A DNA stretch of 64,000 nt from Gracilibacillus orientalis (GCF_900114645.1 NZ_FOTR01000002.1:372001-436000); one strand, 5' to 3'. Counted from the stretch's first letter, positions 16,685 through 27,193 are shown. The notes: a model not told the origin generated them from the letters alone. A program made the numbers and translations.

Positions 16685-16771
16685 CATCATTCCCCCCAGC
16701 CTATTATGATTCATTTATATGAAACTGGAGAGGATTTATGTGTGCGTTCAAATGTTAATCCCTAAAGATAT

Positions 16772-16807
16772 AAAATAGCCTTACCCCAATATGGGCTAAG
16801 GCTATTT
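16772..16807 (-). terminator. Terminator of the pectinase gene
   Basis: AAATAGCCTTA and TAAGGCTATTT (16773-16783 and 16797-16807) form the stem, extended by CCC/GGG, with a short U-rich tail on the minus strand. Confidence 0.75.
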
Positions 16808-16829
16808 ATGACCTAGATAAACAACGTCG

Positions 16830-19800
16830 TTATTTTGACGAGTTAGCAGATTCGACTCTATATAGATTTCCTTTTTCCAATGTTTCACCTGCGGCATTTT
16901 GTGAGTTTTCACCAACCACTTTTAGATAGACGCGGTCTTCGTAATAACCTGTTGAATTCGCTATATCCAGTATTTTTTGTGGCCATTCTCCTGCCCAGCG
17001 GTAACCATCTCTTCTTTCCTGCTCAATTTCTAGAATCTCATGCTTGATAACACCATCTCTTCCAGAAAAAATAGGTCGGTTCGTGCCAATTTCATAGAAG
17101 CGGTACCAGGTGTTAGTTGTTGAGTCAGAGTAAAAATATTGACCTTCAGGATCAGCAGATACGTATTTTATGCCTTCAACTTTAGCCTCTTCAAACCAGC
17201 TTAAGGCACCATCAATTGCGGCCTGCACTTCATTTGAAGGATTAGGCAATGACATGAGATACTGTACAATTCCTACTGACTCTGAACCTGAAATGGATGG
17301 ATGTTCATAAGAACGAGCTTCCTTTGGTTCATACGTTACAGGATCATGTTGTGCACACCATGCCGTTAATACACCATCTACCGTAATTTGAGATTTCAAT
17401 ATATACTCTACCCCAAGATCTAATGACCCATCTACCTGTTCTGAAATACCTTCCGTAACGATATCTGTATTAAATGGATACTCCTTTTGTGAGACCATGG
17501 TTAACACATTCATAACGCGAATCATCGCATTATCATTATACGTTGCATAATCCGAATAGTTGCCTCTTGCAGGGTATGCTTGTGGCCAACCACCAGTATC
17601 ATATTGAGCTTCAAGTAAATAGTTAATTCCATTCAAAACTGATTCTTTATATCGAGAGTCACCCGTTTCGTTATACATGAGAGCTAGGAAGAGAATTTCA
17701 TTTGTTGTTGCATTATTATCTATAACACCTAGTTCACCATGTTCAGGATCGTACATTTCGGACTTGGGTTCTTCGCCATCCCAAGGACGATTATATTTAT
17801 CTTCCATATTTTTATACCATCCGCCATGATCCATTTGCCAAGATAATAATGCATCAGCTTGTTTTATATCATTCGCTCTATCTCCGGTATAATAAGGAGC
17901 ATTTAGGTATGGAATATTATTAGGATCTTCTTGTATTGGTTTATCTATCGTTCCATCCTCTTTAAATGACTCCTTCGTTTCGATAACCGCTACTGTTTGT
18001 TTATCTTTGTTAATTCTAGTTGAGATATTTTCTACAGTTACGTTTGATTCAAGACCAGGGTCAAGATCTTCCCAACTGTTCATTGCCAACTGTAATTCAA
18101 TATCACTAGAATCGAAGTTTTTGAGCTTACTATTAAATGTTACTTCCACCGTATTCGAGCTTATAACTTCACTTTGTAAGATTTTTATTGGCCCGTCCGG
18201 AACTGAACTTCCTTTTGGTACAAGATTAACCGTTACAGGGTCGGATTCATTTCCAGCACGATCGACAGCCGTAATGGTTACTTTATTTAATCCTGATTCA
18301 AGATCTATCTCTGAACTAAATACTAAATCATCCGATAATGCTATTTCCTCACCATTTATCTTTAAACTTCCTGCTTCATTAAGCATACCTGTAATCGGGA
18401 AAGGATTATACATAACATTATAGTGATTCCCTTTTTCCTCTCCATCAAGGTCATCTACCGTTATAACAGGTTTTTCGTGATCGTAATCAACTTTTAAGAT
18501 AGTAGGTACCGATTGATTACCATCTGAATCAACTGCCTCCACAGTAAATGTATTTAGTCCTGATTCTAGTTCAACTTTCACACTAAAACTTAAGTCCTCT
18601 TCTACAGGAATTTCCTTGTCATCTACATAAACAGTTGCTTCCTTGTCTACTTTACCCGAAATAGTAAAGCTTGACTTATTTACAATTGCATCTTGCTGAT
18701 CAAGCAAAATCATCGGTGCTGATATCGCTGATAACGGAATGACCCCAATTCTAGTTGGATTCCAACCGTCTGACTTTTGGAACACATTTTGGACAGTGTA
18801 TTGATTCGCTTCTTCCGGAGTTAATTGCTTTGTCCAAGAATCACGCATTTTTGGATTGGACCCTGGACCTGAACTATTGTATTCTGAATATCTTGCTGTT
18901 TCCTCGTTCGCCTGCTCTCCCCAGTTATCCCAACCATCAGAAGCAATGGATGCATCCATTGCTGTATTGATAAAGGAAACAGCTGAATATGGACGCCAAG
19001 GTCTACCAAAGCGCACGTCTTCTATTCCTTCATCTGAGGTGATTTCAGAATTTAGGAAGACATAACCAAACGGATTCTCTTGTGGTGTACTTGCAGCTGT
19101 TAACATGCTTCCGTCTCGATTGCTATGGATTTGACAATTATCAAAAACCGCTGTCGCTCCACCAAAGATGAAATCAACATCACCTTCAATATAACAGTTT
19201 TTATAATACTGGCTTCCAGAGTGGGTATACAACGTATCCTGATAACCTAAAAACATGACGTTCTCAAAGTAGGCGCGATTTCCTGCAACATAAGCAGCTA
19301 CCGCTTGTCCTGTCCCTTGACCAGAATCATTTTCAATGGTTAAATTTTTTGCAATAAAATCATCTGCATAGATAAAAACGCTTGAACTTTTTGAAGTACC
19401 TAATGGATTGCCATCTGGTCCTGTTGTATTTGCGTTATCATCATATACAAGGACGGTACCTTCTTTACTTTCACCTACAAAACTAAGGTTTGTTTTACTC
19501 TCTGGTACTGTCAATTTCTCGCGATACTCCCCATCTTTAATGTAGATGACATGACGATTAGAGCTATCATCTGGCGCAGCATCAATAGCTTCTTGCACAG
19601 TACTAAAGTCTCCACCTTCTTTTGCTACAACCGTCACTTTAGTAGGTGTAACAGCTAATGGTTCAGAGTCTACACTTTCCCCACTGTCGTTTACAGCGGA
19701 AATAACATAATCATAGGTTTCACCATTGGTTATGCCTGCATCTTGATAACTTGTAAGAGACACATCTGAAGCAATGACTTCATATTCACCACTGCCAAAT

Positions 19801-22061
19801 GAACCACGCTTAATGTTATATGCGTCAGCTCCACTAACAGAAGGCCAAGTTAAGACAACCTGTCCATCGCCAGCTGTTGCTTCTATTCCATTTGGAATCG
19901 CTGGTACCCCACTTTGCGGAATAGCAACCCCTCTTACAGGATCGGAGTTAGCACTTTGAGAAGTTTCACTCTTAGCAGATACAACATAATAATACGTTTC
20001 ACCTTCTGTTAAATCAGTATCTGTGTATTCTGTTTCCGTTGCTGCATTTTCAATTACCTCATAGGACATTCCCTTCTCTTTACTTCGTAGGACTTGGTAC
20101 GTGGTTGCGCCATCCACTGGTTCCCAACTAATAGTTACCTCTTCATTACCATTACTTGCCGACAAATCAGTTGGAGCTTGTAACGGAGCTACAGGTAACG
20201 CACTTACTTCACTTGAATCATTACCTTCCCCACCAATATTTTCGGCTGAGACAACATAATAATAACGCTGGTCATTTTCTAATTCCGTATCACGAAATGT
20301 CATTTTCTCAATATTTTCAGCGATTGTCTCATAAGGACCTTCTTCCGTTGTACTACGTTTAACATTATAACTCTCTTTATAAGTGTACTTATCTTCCATA
20401 CCAAGCGCCCATTTTACGGAAGTATCAATCAACTTCCAACCATCTTCTGTCATAACGTCTTCTTGGCCTGCAAATAAAAACGTCGCTACTTGACGAGCTG
20501 GAACTGGGTCTCCATTTACATTTTTCGCTCCTTTTTCGTAAGCAAAAATGGTTGCTTTACTATCATCATCTGCTGCAGTGGCAATGGTAATTGCCTCTTC
20601 ACCAGGTGAACCAAAATTGACTTTTCCAGTCTGATCATAAACGTTAATCGTACCACTTAATCCTGCAGCTAATGGATGCTCGCTATCATGAATAGTAATA
20701 GATTCCTGATTCTCGTAGCTTCCAAACATTCCGGATTCCGCTTCACTTAACTGAACATCATCTAGTGCATAAGGTTCTGCATAGACAACAGGAACTGATG
20801 AATCCATGAACTTTTTGCCAATATAGGCAGACCCTGATGATTCACCAACAAACACTAAATCATAGGAAAGCGCGTCTTCCCCACTTACTTCGTTATCTTT
20901 GATAAATGATACGTCGAAACCTAGTGACTCTAGGTGATTGATTGTTTTGTCATCAGCTGGAATACCTGTCCCAACAAATAAGATCTGTTTTCTGTCACCA
21001 GCATTCCAAGTTAAATCAACCTGACTATTTCTCTCAATAGCTGTTAAATCTGTTGGTACTGCTGGTGGATCAGGAATTTCAATTGGTGTGACGCTGACTT
21101 GTTCTGAATCCTCGCTTTCTGCGGCAGCATTCACAGCAGAAATCACATAATAATACGTGGTATGATTCTTTAATTCGTTATCGATATAACTGGTTTCTGT
21201 TATATCTGTTGCGACAACTTCATATGGTCCTTCATCCTCTGTGCTCCGCTTTATTGTATAGGTTATATTATGATCAACATTATCCATACCTAGCGCCCAC
21301 ATAACGGATTGATCTAGCAATTTCCAGCCTTCTTCCGTCATATATTCTTCTTGGCCAGCGAATAAAAACGTGGCTACTTGACGAGCAGGGACCGGATCTC
21401 CATTTACATTTTTCGCACCTTTTTCATATGCGAAAATGGTTGCTTTACTATCATCATCTGCTGCTGTGGCAATGGTGATTGCCTCTTCACCAGGGGCACC
21501 ATAATTAATTTTACCTGCCTGATCGTAAACTTTGACGGTATCACTTAATCCAGCAGCTAAAGAATGATCACTAGTTTTGATTTCAAGTGAATCTTGATTT
21601 TCATAGCTTCCAAATGATCCGGAAGTCGCTTCAGACAGGTAGGCATCATCCAGTGCAAATGGTTCTGCATAAACAACAGGAACAGAAGCATCGATAAATT
21701 TATTACCTATATTTGATGAGTTTGATGATTCACCAACAAATACTAAATCATAAGATGCCGCATCTTCTCCAGTTACTTCTTTATCTTCCTTGAATGTAAT
21801 CGAGAACCCAAGTGATTTAAAATGATTCATGGTCATTTCATCAGCTTGATTACCTGTACCAACATACAATATCTGTTTTCCTAGTCCAGCAATCCAATTT
21901 AACTCAACCTGCTGACTGTCATGTGGTTCTGCCGTTAATCCTATTGGTTGAGAGGGTAGGCTTTCTGTAGATTCTGCTGCTGTAACTCCTGAAAAAACAT
22001 TATTCTGCATAAATGAGAGCAATAAAATTAAAGTTATAAAAGTTTTTAATACTGTCTTCAT
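16830..22061 (-). CDS. Secreted multidomain pectin methylesterase-pectate lyase (CE8 + PL10)
   Basis: A 1743-residue secreted enzyme. A signal peptide (1-29) leads to two long modules (about 36-330 and 335-630), each a fibronectin type III domain interrupted after its first strands by a roughly 200-residue alpha/beta domain. Two more FN3 domains follow (630-810). Residues about 810-1105 are a CE8 pectin methylesterase (QAVAAYVAGNRA, GYQDTLYT, VDFIFGG, FGRPWRPY). Ig-like domains (about 1110-1375) link to a C-terminal PL10 pectate lyase (IDNNATTNEI, TYNDNAM, AWCAQHD, SGRDG). The two activities are sequential: ester removal exposes polygalacturonate to the lyase. AAAGGAGG precedes the ATG. No LPXTG or S-layer anchor is visible. 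It is transcribed alone. Confidence 0.93.
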   Translation of the reverse strand: MKTVLKTFITLILLLSFMQNNVFSGVTAAESTESLPSQPIGLTAEPHDSQQVELNWIAGLGKQILYVGTGNQADEMTMNHFKSLGFSITFKEDKEVTGEDAASYDLVFVGESSNSSNIGNKFIDASVPVVYAEPFALDDAYLSEATSGSFGSYENQDSLEIKTSDHSLAAGLSDTVKVYDQAGKINYGAPGEEAITIATAADDDSKATIFAYEKGAKNVNGDPVPARQVATFLFAGQEEYMTEEGWKLLDQSVMWALGMDNVDHNITYTIKRSTEDEGPYEVVATDITETSYIDNELKNHTTYYYVISAVNAAAESEDSEQVSVTPIEIPDPPAVPTDLTAIERNSQVDLTWNAGDRKQILFVGTGIPADDKTINHLESLGFDVSFIKDNEVSGEDALSYDLVFVGESSGSAYIGKKFMDSSVPVVYAEPYALDDVQLSEAESGMFGSYENQESITIHDSEHPLAAGLSGTINVYDQTGKVNFGSPGEEAITIATAADDDSKATIFAYEKGAKNVNGDPVPARQVATFLFAGQEDVMTEDGWKLIDTSVKWALGMEDKYTYKESYNVKRSTTEEGPYETIAENIEKMTFRDTELENDQRYYYVVSAENIGGEGNDSSEVSALPVAPLQAPTDLSASNGNEEVTISWEPVDGATTYQVLRSKEKGMSYEVIENAATETEYTDTDLTEGETYYYVVSAKSETSQSANSDPVRGVAIPQSGVPAIPNGIEATAGDGQVVLTWPSVSGADAYNIKRGSFGSGEYEVIASDVSLTSYQDAGITNGETYDYVISAVNDSGESVDSEPLAVTPTKVTVVAKEGGDFSTVQEAIDAAPDDSSNRHVIYIKDGEYREKLTVPESKTNLSFVGESKEGTVLVYDDNANTTGPDGNPLGTSKSSSVFIYADDFIAKNLTIENDSGQGTGQAVAAYVAGNRAYFENVMFLGYQDTLYTHSGSQYYKNCYIEGDVDFIFGGATAVFDNCQIHSNRDGSMLTAASTPQENPFGYVFLNSEITSDEGIEDVRFGRPWRPYSAVSFINTAMDASIASDGWDNWGEQANEETARYSEYNSSGPGSNPKMRDSWTKQLTPEEANQYTVQNVFQKSDGWNPTRIGVIPLSAISAPMILLDQQDAIVNKSSFTISGKVDKEATVYVDDKEIPVEEDLSFSVKVELESGLNTFTVEAVDSDGNQSVPTILKVDYDHEKPVITVDDLDGEEKGNHYNVMYNPFPITGMLNEAGSLKINGEEIALSDDLVFSSEIDLESGLNKVTITAVDRAGNESDPVTVNLVPKGSSVPDGPIKILQSEVISSNTVEVTFNSKLKNFDSSDIELQLAMNSWEDLDPGLESNVTVENISTRINKDKQTVAVIETKESFKEDGTIDKPIQEDPNNIPYLNAPYYTGDRANDIKQADALLSWQMDHGGWYKNMEDKYNRPWDGEEPKSEMYDPEHGELGVIDNNATTNEILFLALMYNETGDSRYKESVLNGINYLLEAQYDTGGWPQAYPARGNYSDYATYNDNAMIRVMNVLTMVSQKEYPFNTDIVTEGISEQVDGSLDLGVEYILKSQITVDGVLTAWCAQHDPVTYEPKEARSYEHPSISGSESVGIVQYLMSLPNPSNEVQAAIDGALSWFEEAKVEGIKYVSADPEGQYFYSDSTTNTWYRFYEIGTNRPIFSGRDGVIKHEILEIEQERRDGYRWAGEWPQKILDIANSTGYYEDRVYLKVVGENSQNAAGETLEKGNLYRVESANSSK

Positions 22062-22160
22062 CCACTTCCTCCTTTTAGCAATTTTTCACAAACACATATG
22101 TAATTCTAGATGCACAACGTTACCTCTACTACAGAATTATTCGATATGTTTTTGCCAAAA

Positions 22161-22206
22161 CCACCTCCTCAAAGTTTTAAGGGCCTTTTGAATGGAAGCC
22201 CTTTCA
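22161..22206 (-). promoter_or_regulatory. Orphan Shine-Dalgarno and weak cre upstream of the pectinase
   Basis: GAGGAGGTGG (22170-22161) lies about 100 bases upstream of the pectinase ATG with no gene to serve; only a nine-codon frame from TTG follows. A TGAAAGGGCTTCCA (22206-22193) matches a cre at 12 of 14 positions, but its central CG is changed to GG. The remaining sequence of the 455-base gap up to 22516 is AT-rich, apart from the repeat at 22450. Confidence 0.4.
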
Positions 22207-22449
22207 TTTTAGCCAATGACATATTCTTCGTTCGATAAGTTACATTATATAAAAGGACTTTTTAAAAAAATATAATCAATATCTTAGAATTAAGAAAAAA
22301 GATATAGTATTTTCTAAACATCCTATCTACTGAGTATGAAATAAGGAAATGATTATAACTATTTAACTAGAATTTTTAGTTCCATTCAATCATTTGTAGT
22401 TTTATTGATTCATTGCCAGGTTAGTAATACTTATTAGTGTGTGTTATTG

Positions 22450-22509
22450 TCCGTGATCCCCCACTTTGCTTCAGTGGGGGATTACGGACGATTAGCACCG
22501 TGATAAATT
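22450..22509 (+). repeat. Hairpin repeat element (fullest of three related copies)
   Basis: TCCGTGATCCCCCACT (22450-22465) pairs over 16 bp, with one G-U, with AGTGGGGGATTACGGA (22473-22488). The tail GACGATTAGCACCGTGATA follows. The tail recurs exactly at 15564, and a degraded copy lies at 2147. It sits just beyond the stop of the EamA-type gene and may end its transcript. Confidence 0.7.
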
Positions 22510-22516
22510 ACTGAGA

Positions 22517-23386
22517 TTATTGATGGTTCCTGCTTTGTGGTCTATTCACAAGATAAATGCCAACTAATATAATCGCGCCACCTATTAATGTGGACAGATG
22601 CAATTGTTCATCTAATAAAATCCAGCCAAATAGGACACCGAATAGCGGGGCAAGAAATAAAAACGAACTTACCTTGCCTGGATTCTCTTTCTGCAATAAG
22701 AAAAACCAAACTGCAAATTGCACAATCGATGCCATAATAGCTAACCATAATACGATTAAAATCGAGCTTGAAGTAATAACCAGTTCAACTTTTTCAAATA
22801 AGGCACTCGCTAATAATAACAAGAGTCCACCAGTTAGCATTTGATAGGCAGTTATTACCCATACATCAAGGGTTGAACCCCATTTATTCATCAACAATGT
22901 CGCAATAGCCCAAGAAACCGCACTTAAGAAACCTAAAATAGTACCAATTTGCTGAACATCCAAATCAGCTCCTAAGGTAATAAATACACCTACAAACCCA
23001 ACGACAACACCTAACCACTGAGTCCAATGATATTTCGTTCCTAAAAACAATGTTCCGAAAATAACGACAAGTAAAGGATTAGTGAATGTTAAAATAGATG
23101 ACTCACCAGCCGTTATTGTTCTCATACTGATAAAGATAAAGCCCATCACTCCAGCTGTTTGGAATAAGCCAATAATCATAATTTGAACCCATTCTCGTAA
23201 AGTGCTTGGGTGATTCCGCTTGAACACACGAACCATTATCCCCATCAAAATACCAGCTAGTGTAAACCGTATCCCTACCAACAGTAAAGGTGATATATAG
23301 TTTAATCCGATCTTCCCAATCGCAAACGAAGATCCCATTAAACTTGTTGTTATAACGATTAATAATGCAAACAATCCTTTATGCAA
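22517..23386 (-). CDS. EamA-family (DMT) transporter
   Basis: A 289-residue, ten-helix drug/metabolite transporter built from two EamA repeats (about 5-135 and 148-282). Members export amino acids or other metabolites; the substrate cannot be told. The start is a TTG at 23386 with GAGG eight bases upstream, and no better ATG exists. The gene is monocistronic. Confidence 0.82.
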   Translation of the reverse strand: MHKGLFALLIVITTSLMGSSFAIGKIGLNYISPLLLVGIRFTLAGILMGIMVRVFKRNHPSTLREWVQIMIIGLFQTAGVMGFIFISMRTITAGESSILTFTNPLLVVIFGTLFLGTKYHWTQWLGVVVGFVGVFITLGADLDVQQIGTILGFLSAVSWAIATLLMNKWGSTLDVWVITAYQMLTGGLLLLLASALFEKVELVITSSSILIVLWLAIMASIVQFAVWFFLLQKENPGKVSSFLFLAPLFGVLFGWILLDEQLHLSTLIGGAIILVGIYLVNRPQSRNHQ

Positions 23387-23538
23387 TGCTTGTTCCTCTT
23401 TTCTATACTCATTTATTGTTTAATTATTTCAAATAATTATCCTAGAAGGATACGATAACACATTGATGTCATCTAAGGTAAAATAATGCTTCAACCTATA
23501 TTTGGGCAGGCGTTATATTACTCCTGCCCCATTGTTGA

Positions 23539-25257
23539 TTAGTCAGGTATAATCGGCAAAATAACATGTGATGGATATTCTGCTTGATGAAACACAGTTT
23601 GTTTTGCCTTTACCATTTCCACTGTATTTAAGGTTGTCTCACCTGTATTAGGATTCACGTCATAGCGTGGAAAATCGCTAGATGCCATATCAATTCGGAT
23701 TGAATGACCTGGTAAGAATACATTACTTGTCGGAGATAAGTCTATTTCATAACAGATCATTTCACCGCTTAAACTTCCCCCGTTTTGATACTTAGCGCGG
23801 ACAATACCGTCTGCTAGATTATAAGCTGTTCCATCAGGAAAAACATCGACTAATTTGGCTGTAAAATCCGTATTAACAGCATCTGTGGATGCCCATAACA
23901 TAACTTTTGCTGAACCTGTCACTTCTAATGACTCTTCCAATGGTGGAGATGTATAAACAACCACATCTTCTCGTTGTTCGATTGCTCTTTGATCGCGTGG
24001 ACCTGCGTTTCTACCATTATAAAATAATGTTCCCCCGCCCTTAGTCGGTACCGGATTGGCTGGATCATGTGTAAACTGATCGCTCGGCTCATCTGTAGGA
24101 GTGGAAGTAGTTAATCTACCAGACCTATTATTTGCTTGACCATCACTATGAAAATAATAGTTTGTATATTCCGTACGCTGTAGGGGCCATTCTTTTTCAG
24201 AACGCCATTCATTAACACCCATAACAAATACTTTGACAGGATCTTCGCCGTCTTGAAGTGTATCATTATCTTCTTTTAGCCAATGATTAAACCATTTAAT
24301 ATGAAGTGACGTAAGGTCATCTTTACCATCAATCGAATAAGCGGAACTATTCACTCCAAAGGAACGCTCCCCTAAGTCAGAACCAACCATTCCATGTCCC
24401 CATGGACCAATGATTAATTTTTGATTTGGATTGTATGCGCACATCTGTTCATAATTCATTAACGTTTGATTTAAGAAGTTATCATACCAACCAGCAAGAT
24501 GATAAGCTGGCATATCCAAGAAATCAGAGACATTTTTTGCAACTGTTTGCGTCATTGCCCTTTTATTGAATTCCTGATCAATATATTTACGATAAATGTC
24601 GTGGAGCACTGGATGTTTCATAACTGCTGGCAACTCTTTAATTGGCTTATAGTCATGCCATTCTTCTATCTGATTAAGGTCGTTGGTAAGCTCCTTGATC
24701 GCTTCCGTATACTCTTCTCTACTTAGCTTCCTTTTTAAATAATCAGGTGCTACAGAATCAAGCATCCAGGTTTCTGATGAAGCCAAAGAAAGTACACCAT
24801 TTTCCCCAAAAGGCTCCTTAAATATGTTACCTGTCATGGCTGGGAAGATTGCTTTTAGTGCAGAAGGCTGTTCTACTAATGCATATAATTGTGTAAATGC
24901 ATAATAAGATAAACCAAACATACCTACTTTTCCGTTGGAGTAAGGTAAGCTTGCAGCCCACTCAACAGTGTCATAACCATCTTCTACCTCTTGAGCAAAA
25001 GGTTCAAATTCACCTTCTGATGAAAAACGCCCTCGAACATCTTGGATAATGATTATATAGCCTTGCATTGCCGTGCGAATCGGATCAATCCATCTATGTG
25101 AAAAGTCTGGGAGATTTTTATTATATGGCAAACGACTTAATAATACAGGATAGTCTCCGCTTGCTTGCGGACGGTAGATATTAGCATATAATGTTACGCC
25201 ATCTCTTAATGTACATGGAACTTCCTTTTCGACCATTACTTGTTTGATTGTTGTCAT
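23539..25257 (-). CDS. CocE/NonD-family hydrolase (S15-type)
   Basis: A 572-residue alpha/beta hydrolase with the X-Pro dipeptidyl-peptidase/cocaine-esterase architecture. The nucleophile Ser is in GMFGLSYYAF (about residue 117), a GxSYxG-like elbow. A cap region and the C-terminal jelly-roll domain (from about residue 330, with FLPGHSIRIDMASSDFPRYDVN) follow. No signal peptide is present. The family includes acylases, esterases and peptidases, so the substrate stays open. GGAAGG precedes the ATG. No operon partner is seen. Confidence 0.88.
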   Translation of the reverse strand: MTTIKQVMVEKEVPCTLRDGVTLYANIYRPQASGDYPVLLSRLPYNKNLPDFSHRWIDPIRTAMQGYIIIIQDVRGRFSSEGEFEPFAQEVEDGYDTVEWAASLPYSNGKVGMFGLSYYAFTQLYALVEQPSALKAIFPAMTGNIFKEPFGENGVLSLASSETWMLDSVAPDYLKRKLSREEYTEAIKELTNDLNQIEEWHDYKPIKELPAVMKHPVLHDIYRKYIDQEFNKRAMTQTVAKNVSDFLDMPAYHLAGWYDNFLNQTLMNYEQMCAYNPNQKLIIGPWGHGMVGSDLGERSFGVNSSAYSIDGKDDLTSLHIKWFNHWLKEDNDTLQDGEDPVKVFVMGVNEWRSEKEWPLQRTEYTNYYFHSDGQANNRSGRLTTSTPTDEPSDQFTHDPANPVPTKGGGTLFYNGRNAGPRDQRAIEQREDVVVYTSPPLEESLEVTGSAKVMLWASTDAVNTDFTAKLVDVFPDGTAYNLADGIVRAKYQNGGSLSGEMICYEIDLSPTSNVFLPGHSIRIDMASSDFPRYDVNPNTGETTLNTVEMVKAKQTVFHQAEYPSHVILPIIPD

Positions 25258-25381
25258 ATTGACCTTCCTTTCGAACTAATTTGCATAAAAAAGTTAGTAC
25301 TCGAGGTGAAATAATGAAATTTCACAAATGAGAGAACGAAACGTATAAGTTCTAATAACAGCTTGAATCTCTTAAATACAA

Positions 25382-25421
25382 ACAAGGTCTGTGCTGACTC
25401 AGTCAACACAGACGCTTGTTT
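25382..25421 (-). terminator. Terminator of the carnitine/betaine operon
   Basis: TCTGTG and CACAGA, with inner TGAC/GTCA and outer CAAG/CTTG pairs, form a long stem just after the stop at 25428. The U tract on the minus strand is interrupted (TTGTTTGTATTT). Confidence 0.65.
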
Positions 25422-25427
25422 CTTTAC

Positions 25428-26306
25428 TTATTCACCTAGCATTTTGTCTACTTTATCTTGATTGTTGTCGATCCACTCTTGTGCTACTTCTTTTGCAGGA
25501 ATTTCTTCTTCTTCAATTTTAAGAATCATTTCTTCGACATCATCAAGTGGGATACTCCAATTACTTAAGAATTCATAAGCATCTGGGGCTTTCTCTTGTA
25601 ATTCTTTATTTGTAATTACTTGAACAGTCGCCGATTCAAAGATACCTTGAGGGTCTTCTAACATTTTAATATCAAGTTTGTTGAACATGGTGTGTGGTCT
25701 CCAGCCATAGAATACAACTGGGTCTTCACTTTCCATTTTACGCATTGCTTGTGCAATCATTCCGCCTTCAGAAGAATTCACTTGTTTCATATCAAGTTCA
25801 TAATCTTCAATTAATTTGTCGATATTTTGCGTTACACTTGCACCTTCTTCAATACCATACAATTCATTATTCATATCAGCTTCCATGCCTTTAAGGTCTT
25901 CGATGGAATTGACATCTTCCATATAACTTGGAACAACTAAGCCAGAATCTGCGTCTTCATAACTAACTGCTGTTTCTTCAATTGTGTCACTATATTTTTC
26001 GATATAGACATCATGAACTGGGAACCATCCGTCCATAAATACATCAACATCACCACGTGACAATCCAATGTACGTACTACCTGCATCTGCTTGTGTTTGT
26101 TCTACTGTATAACCCATATCTTCTAAAAGGATTTGAGCAATCTCTGTAGGAGGCACGGTACTTGTCCATGGAGTCACGCCTAGTGTAATGGTTGGTTTCT
26201 CTTCTGCACCTTCTGCACTTTCACTCGATTCTTCATCTTGTTGGGAACATCCAACGATAAACATTACTAATAATGCTGTCATCATACTTAATACTACTTT
26301 TTTCAT
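25428..26306 (-). CDS. OpuAC-type betaine/carnitine-binding lipoprotein
   Basis: A 292-residue ABC substrate-binding lipoprotein. The signal peptide ends at FIVGC, giving a lipid-anchored protein. Three Trp residues in the positions typical of the quaternary-amine cage are visible: VTPWTSTVP, MDGWFPVHD and FYGWRPHTM. It closes a six-gene operon with carnitine-degrading enzymes, so carnitine is the likely ligand, with glycine betaine an alternative. The ATG at 26306 has AAAGGAG seven bases upstream; an in-frame start at 26348 is not supported. Confidence 0.88.
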   Translation of the reverse strand: MKKVVLSMMTALLVMFIVGCSQQDEESSESAEGAEEKPTITLGVTPWTSTVPPTEIAQILLEDMGYTVEQTQADAGSTYIGLSRGDVDVFMDGWFPVHDVYIEKYSDTIEETAVSYEDADSGLVVPSYMEDVNSIEDLKGMEADMNNELYGIEEGASVTQNIDKLIEDYELDMKQVNSSEGGMIAQAMRKMESEDPVVFYGWRPHTMFNKLDIKMLEDPQGIFESATVQVITNKELQEKAPDAYEFLSNWSIPLDDVEEMILKIEEEEIPAKEVAQEWIDNNQDKVDKMLGE

Positions 26307-26362
26307 ATTATCGCTCCTTTTCATTTTTAGCTCCGTGATTATTTTCAACCTCAGAGTCGAAT

Positions 26363-27193
26363 TTATAATTTATTTCCAATACCTTGTGTGATACGGTCTA
26401 GAATAATCGCGATCACAACAATCGCTAAACCACCGATCAAACCGAGACCAACGTTAACGGTTGAAATACCTGATAATACAATCGAACCAAGTCCTGGTGC
26501 ACCAATCATCGAAGCAACAACAGCCATCGATAGTGCCAACATGATTGTTTGGTTAATACCAGCCATAATCGTTGGTATAGCAAGTGGTAATTGCACTTTT
26601 AATAGTAATTGTTTAGAAGTGGAACCAAATGCTTTGGATGCCTCTACTACTTCTCCAGGCACTTGTAAAATTCCTAATCTAGTCATTCTTACTGCAGGTG
26701 GGGCAGCGAATACGAATGTTGCAATAACCGCTGGCACACCACCTAGTCCAAATAATAGAATCGATGGAATTAAATAAACGAAAATAGGTAATGTTTGCAT
26801 AAAGTCCAATATCGGACGAACAATTTTATCCATCAGACTACTTTTGGCACTTAATATCCCAACAGGGACACCAAATATAACAGAGATAATCGTCGAGACG
26901 ATCACAATCGCAACAGTTTGCATGGTTTCAAACCATAAATCGACCGAACCGATGTAAATACAACCGATTAAGGTAAACAATGCGGTTCCTTTTCCTGCGA
27001 GTTTCCATGCTAATAGTATGAGAACAATGGTGATGACCTCAGGAGGAATCGCAATGATCAGATTAGTGACCCCCTCAATAAAGGTACTAAGCGCAACACT
27101 AATCTTGTCAAAGAAACCACTCATGACTGGTAGTAACCAACCATTGACAAATTCATTTGTCCAATCTTCTAATGGGAAGTTGAAATAGTTCAT
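26363..27193 (-). CDS. OpuAB-type ABC permease
   Basis: A 276-residue membrane subunit with six or more helices and the binding-protein-dependent permease domain (EVVEASKAFGSTSKQLLLKVQLPLAIPTI is its ATPase-contact loop). It overlaps the ATPase gene by four bases (ATGA), so the subunits are translated together. It works with the lipoprotein and ATPase either side to import a quaternary amine. Confidence 0.9.
   Translation of the reverse strand: MNYFNFPLEDWTNEFVNGWLLPVMSGFFDKISVALSTFIEGVTNLIIAIPPEVITIVLILLAWKLAGKGTALFTLIGCIYIGSVDLWFETMQTVAIVIVSTIISVIFGVPVGILSAKSSLMDKIVRPILDFMQTLPIFVYLIPSILLFGLGGVPAVIATFVFAAPPAVRMTRLGILQVPGEVVEASKAFGSTSKQLLLKVQLPLAIPTIMAGINQTIMLALSMAVVASMIGAPGLGSIVLSGISTVNVGLGLIGGLAIVVIAIILDRITQGIGNKL

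Noticed and set aside
18007-18423. 138-codon frame on the plus strand inside the pectinase gene
   Set aside because: It lies opposite a well-supported secreted enzyme and has no ribosome binding site or known domain.
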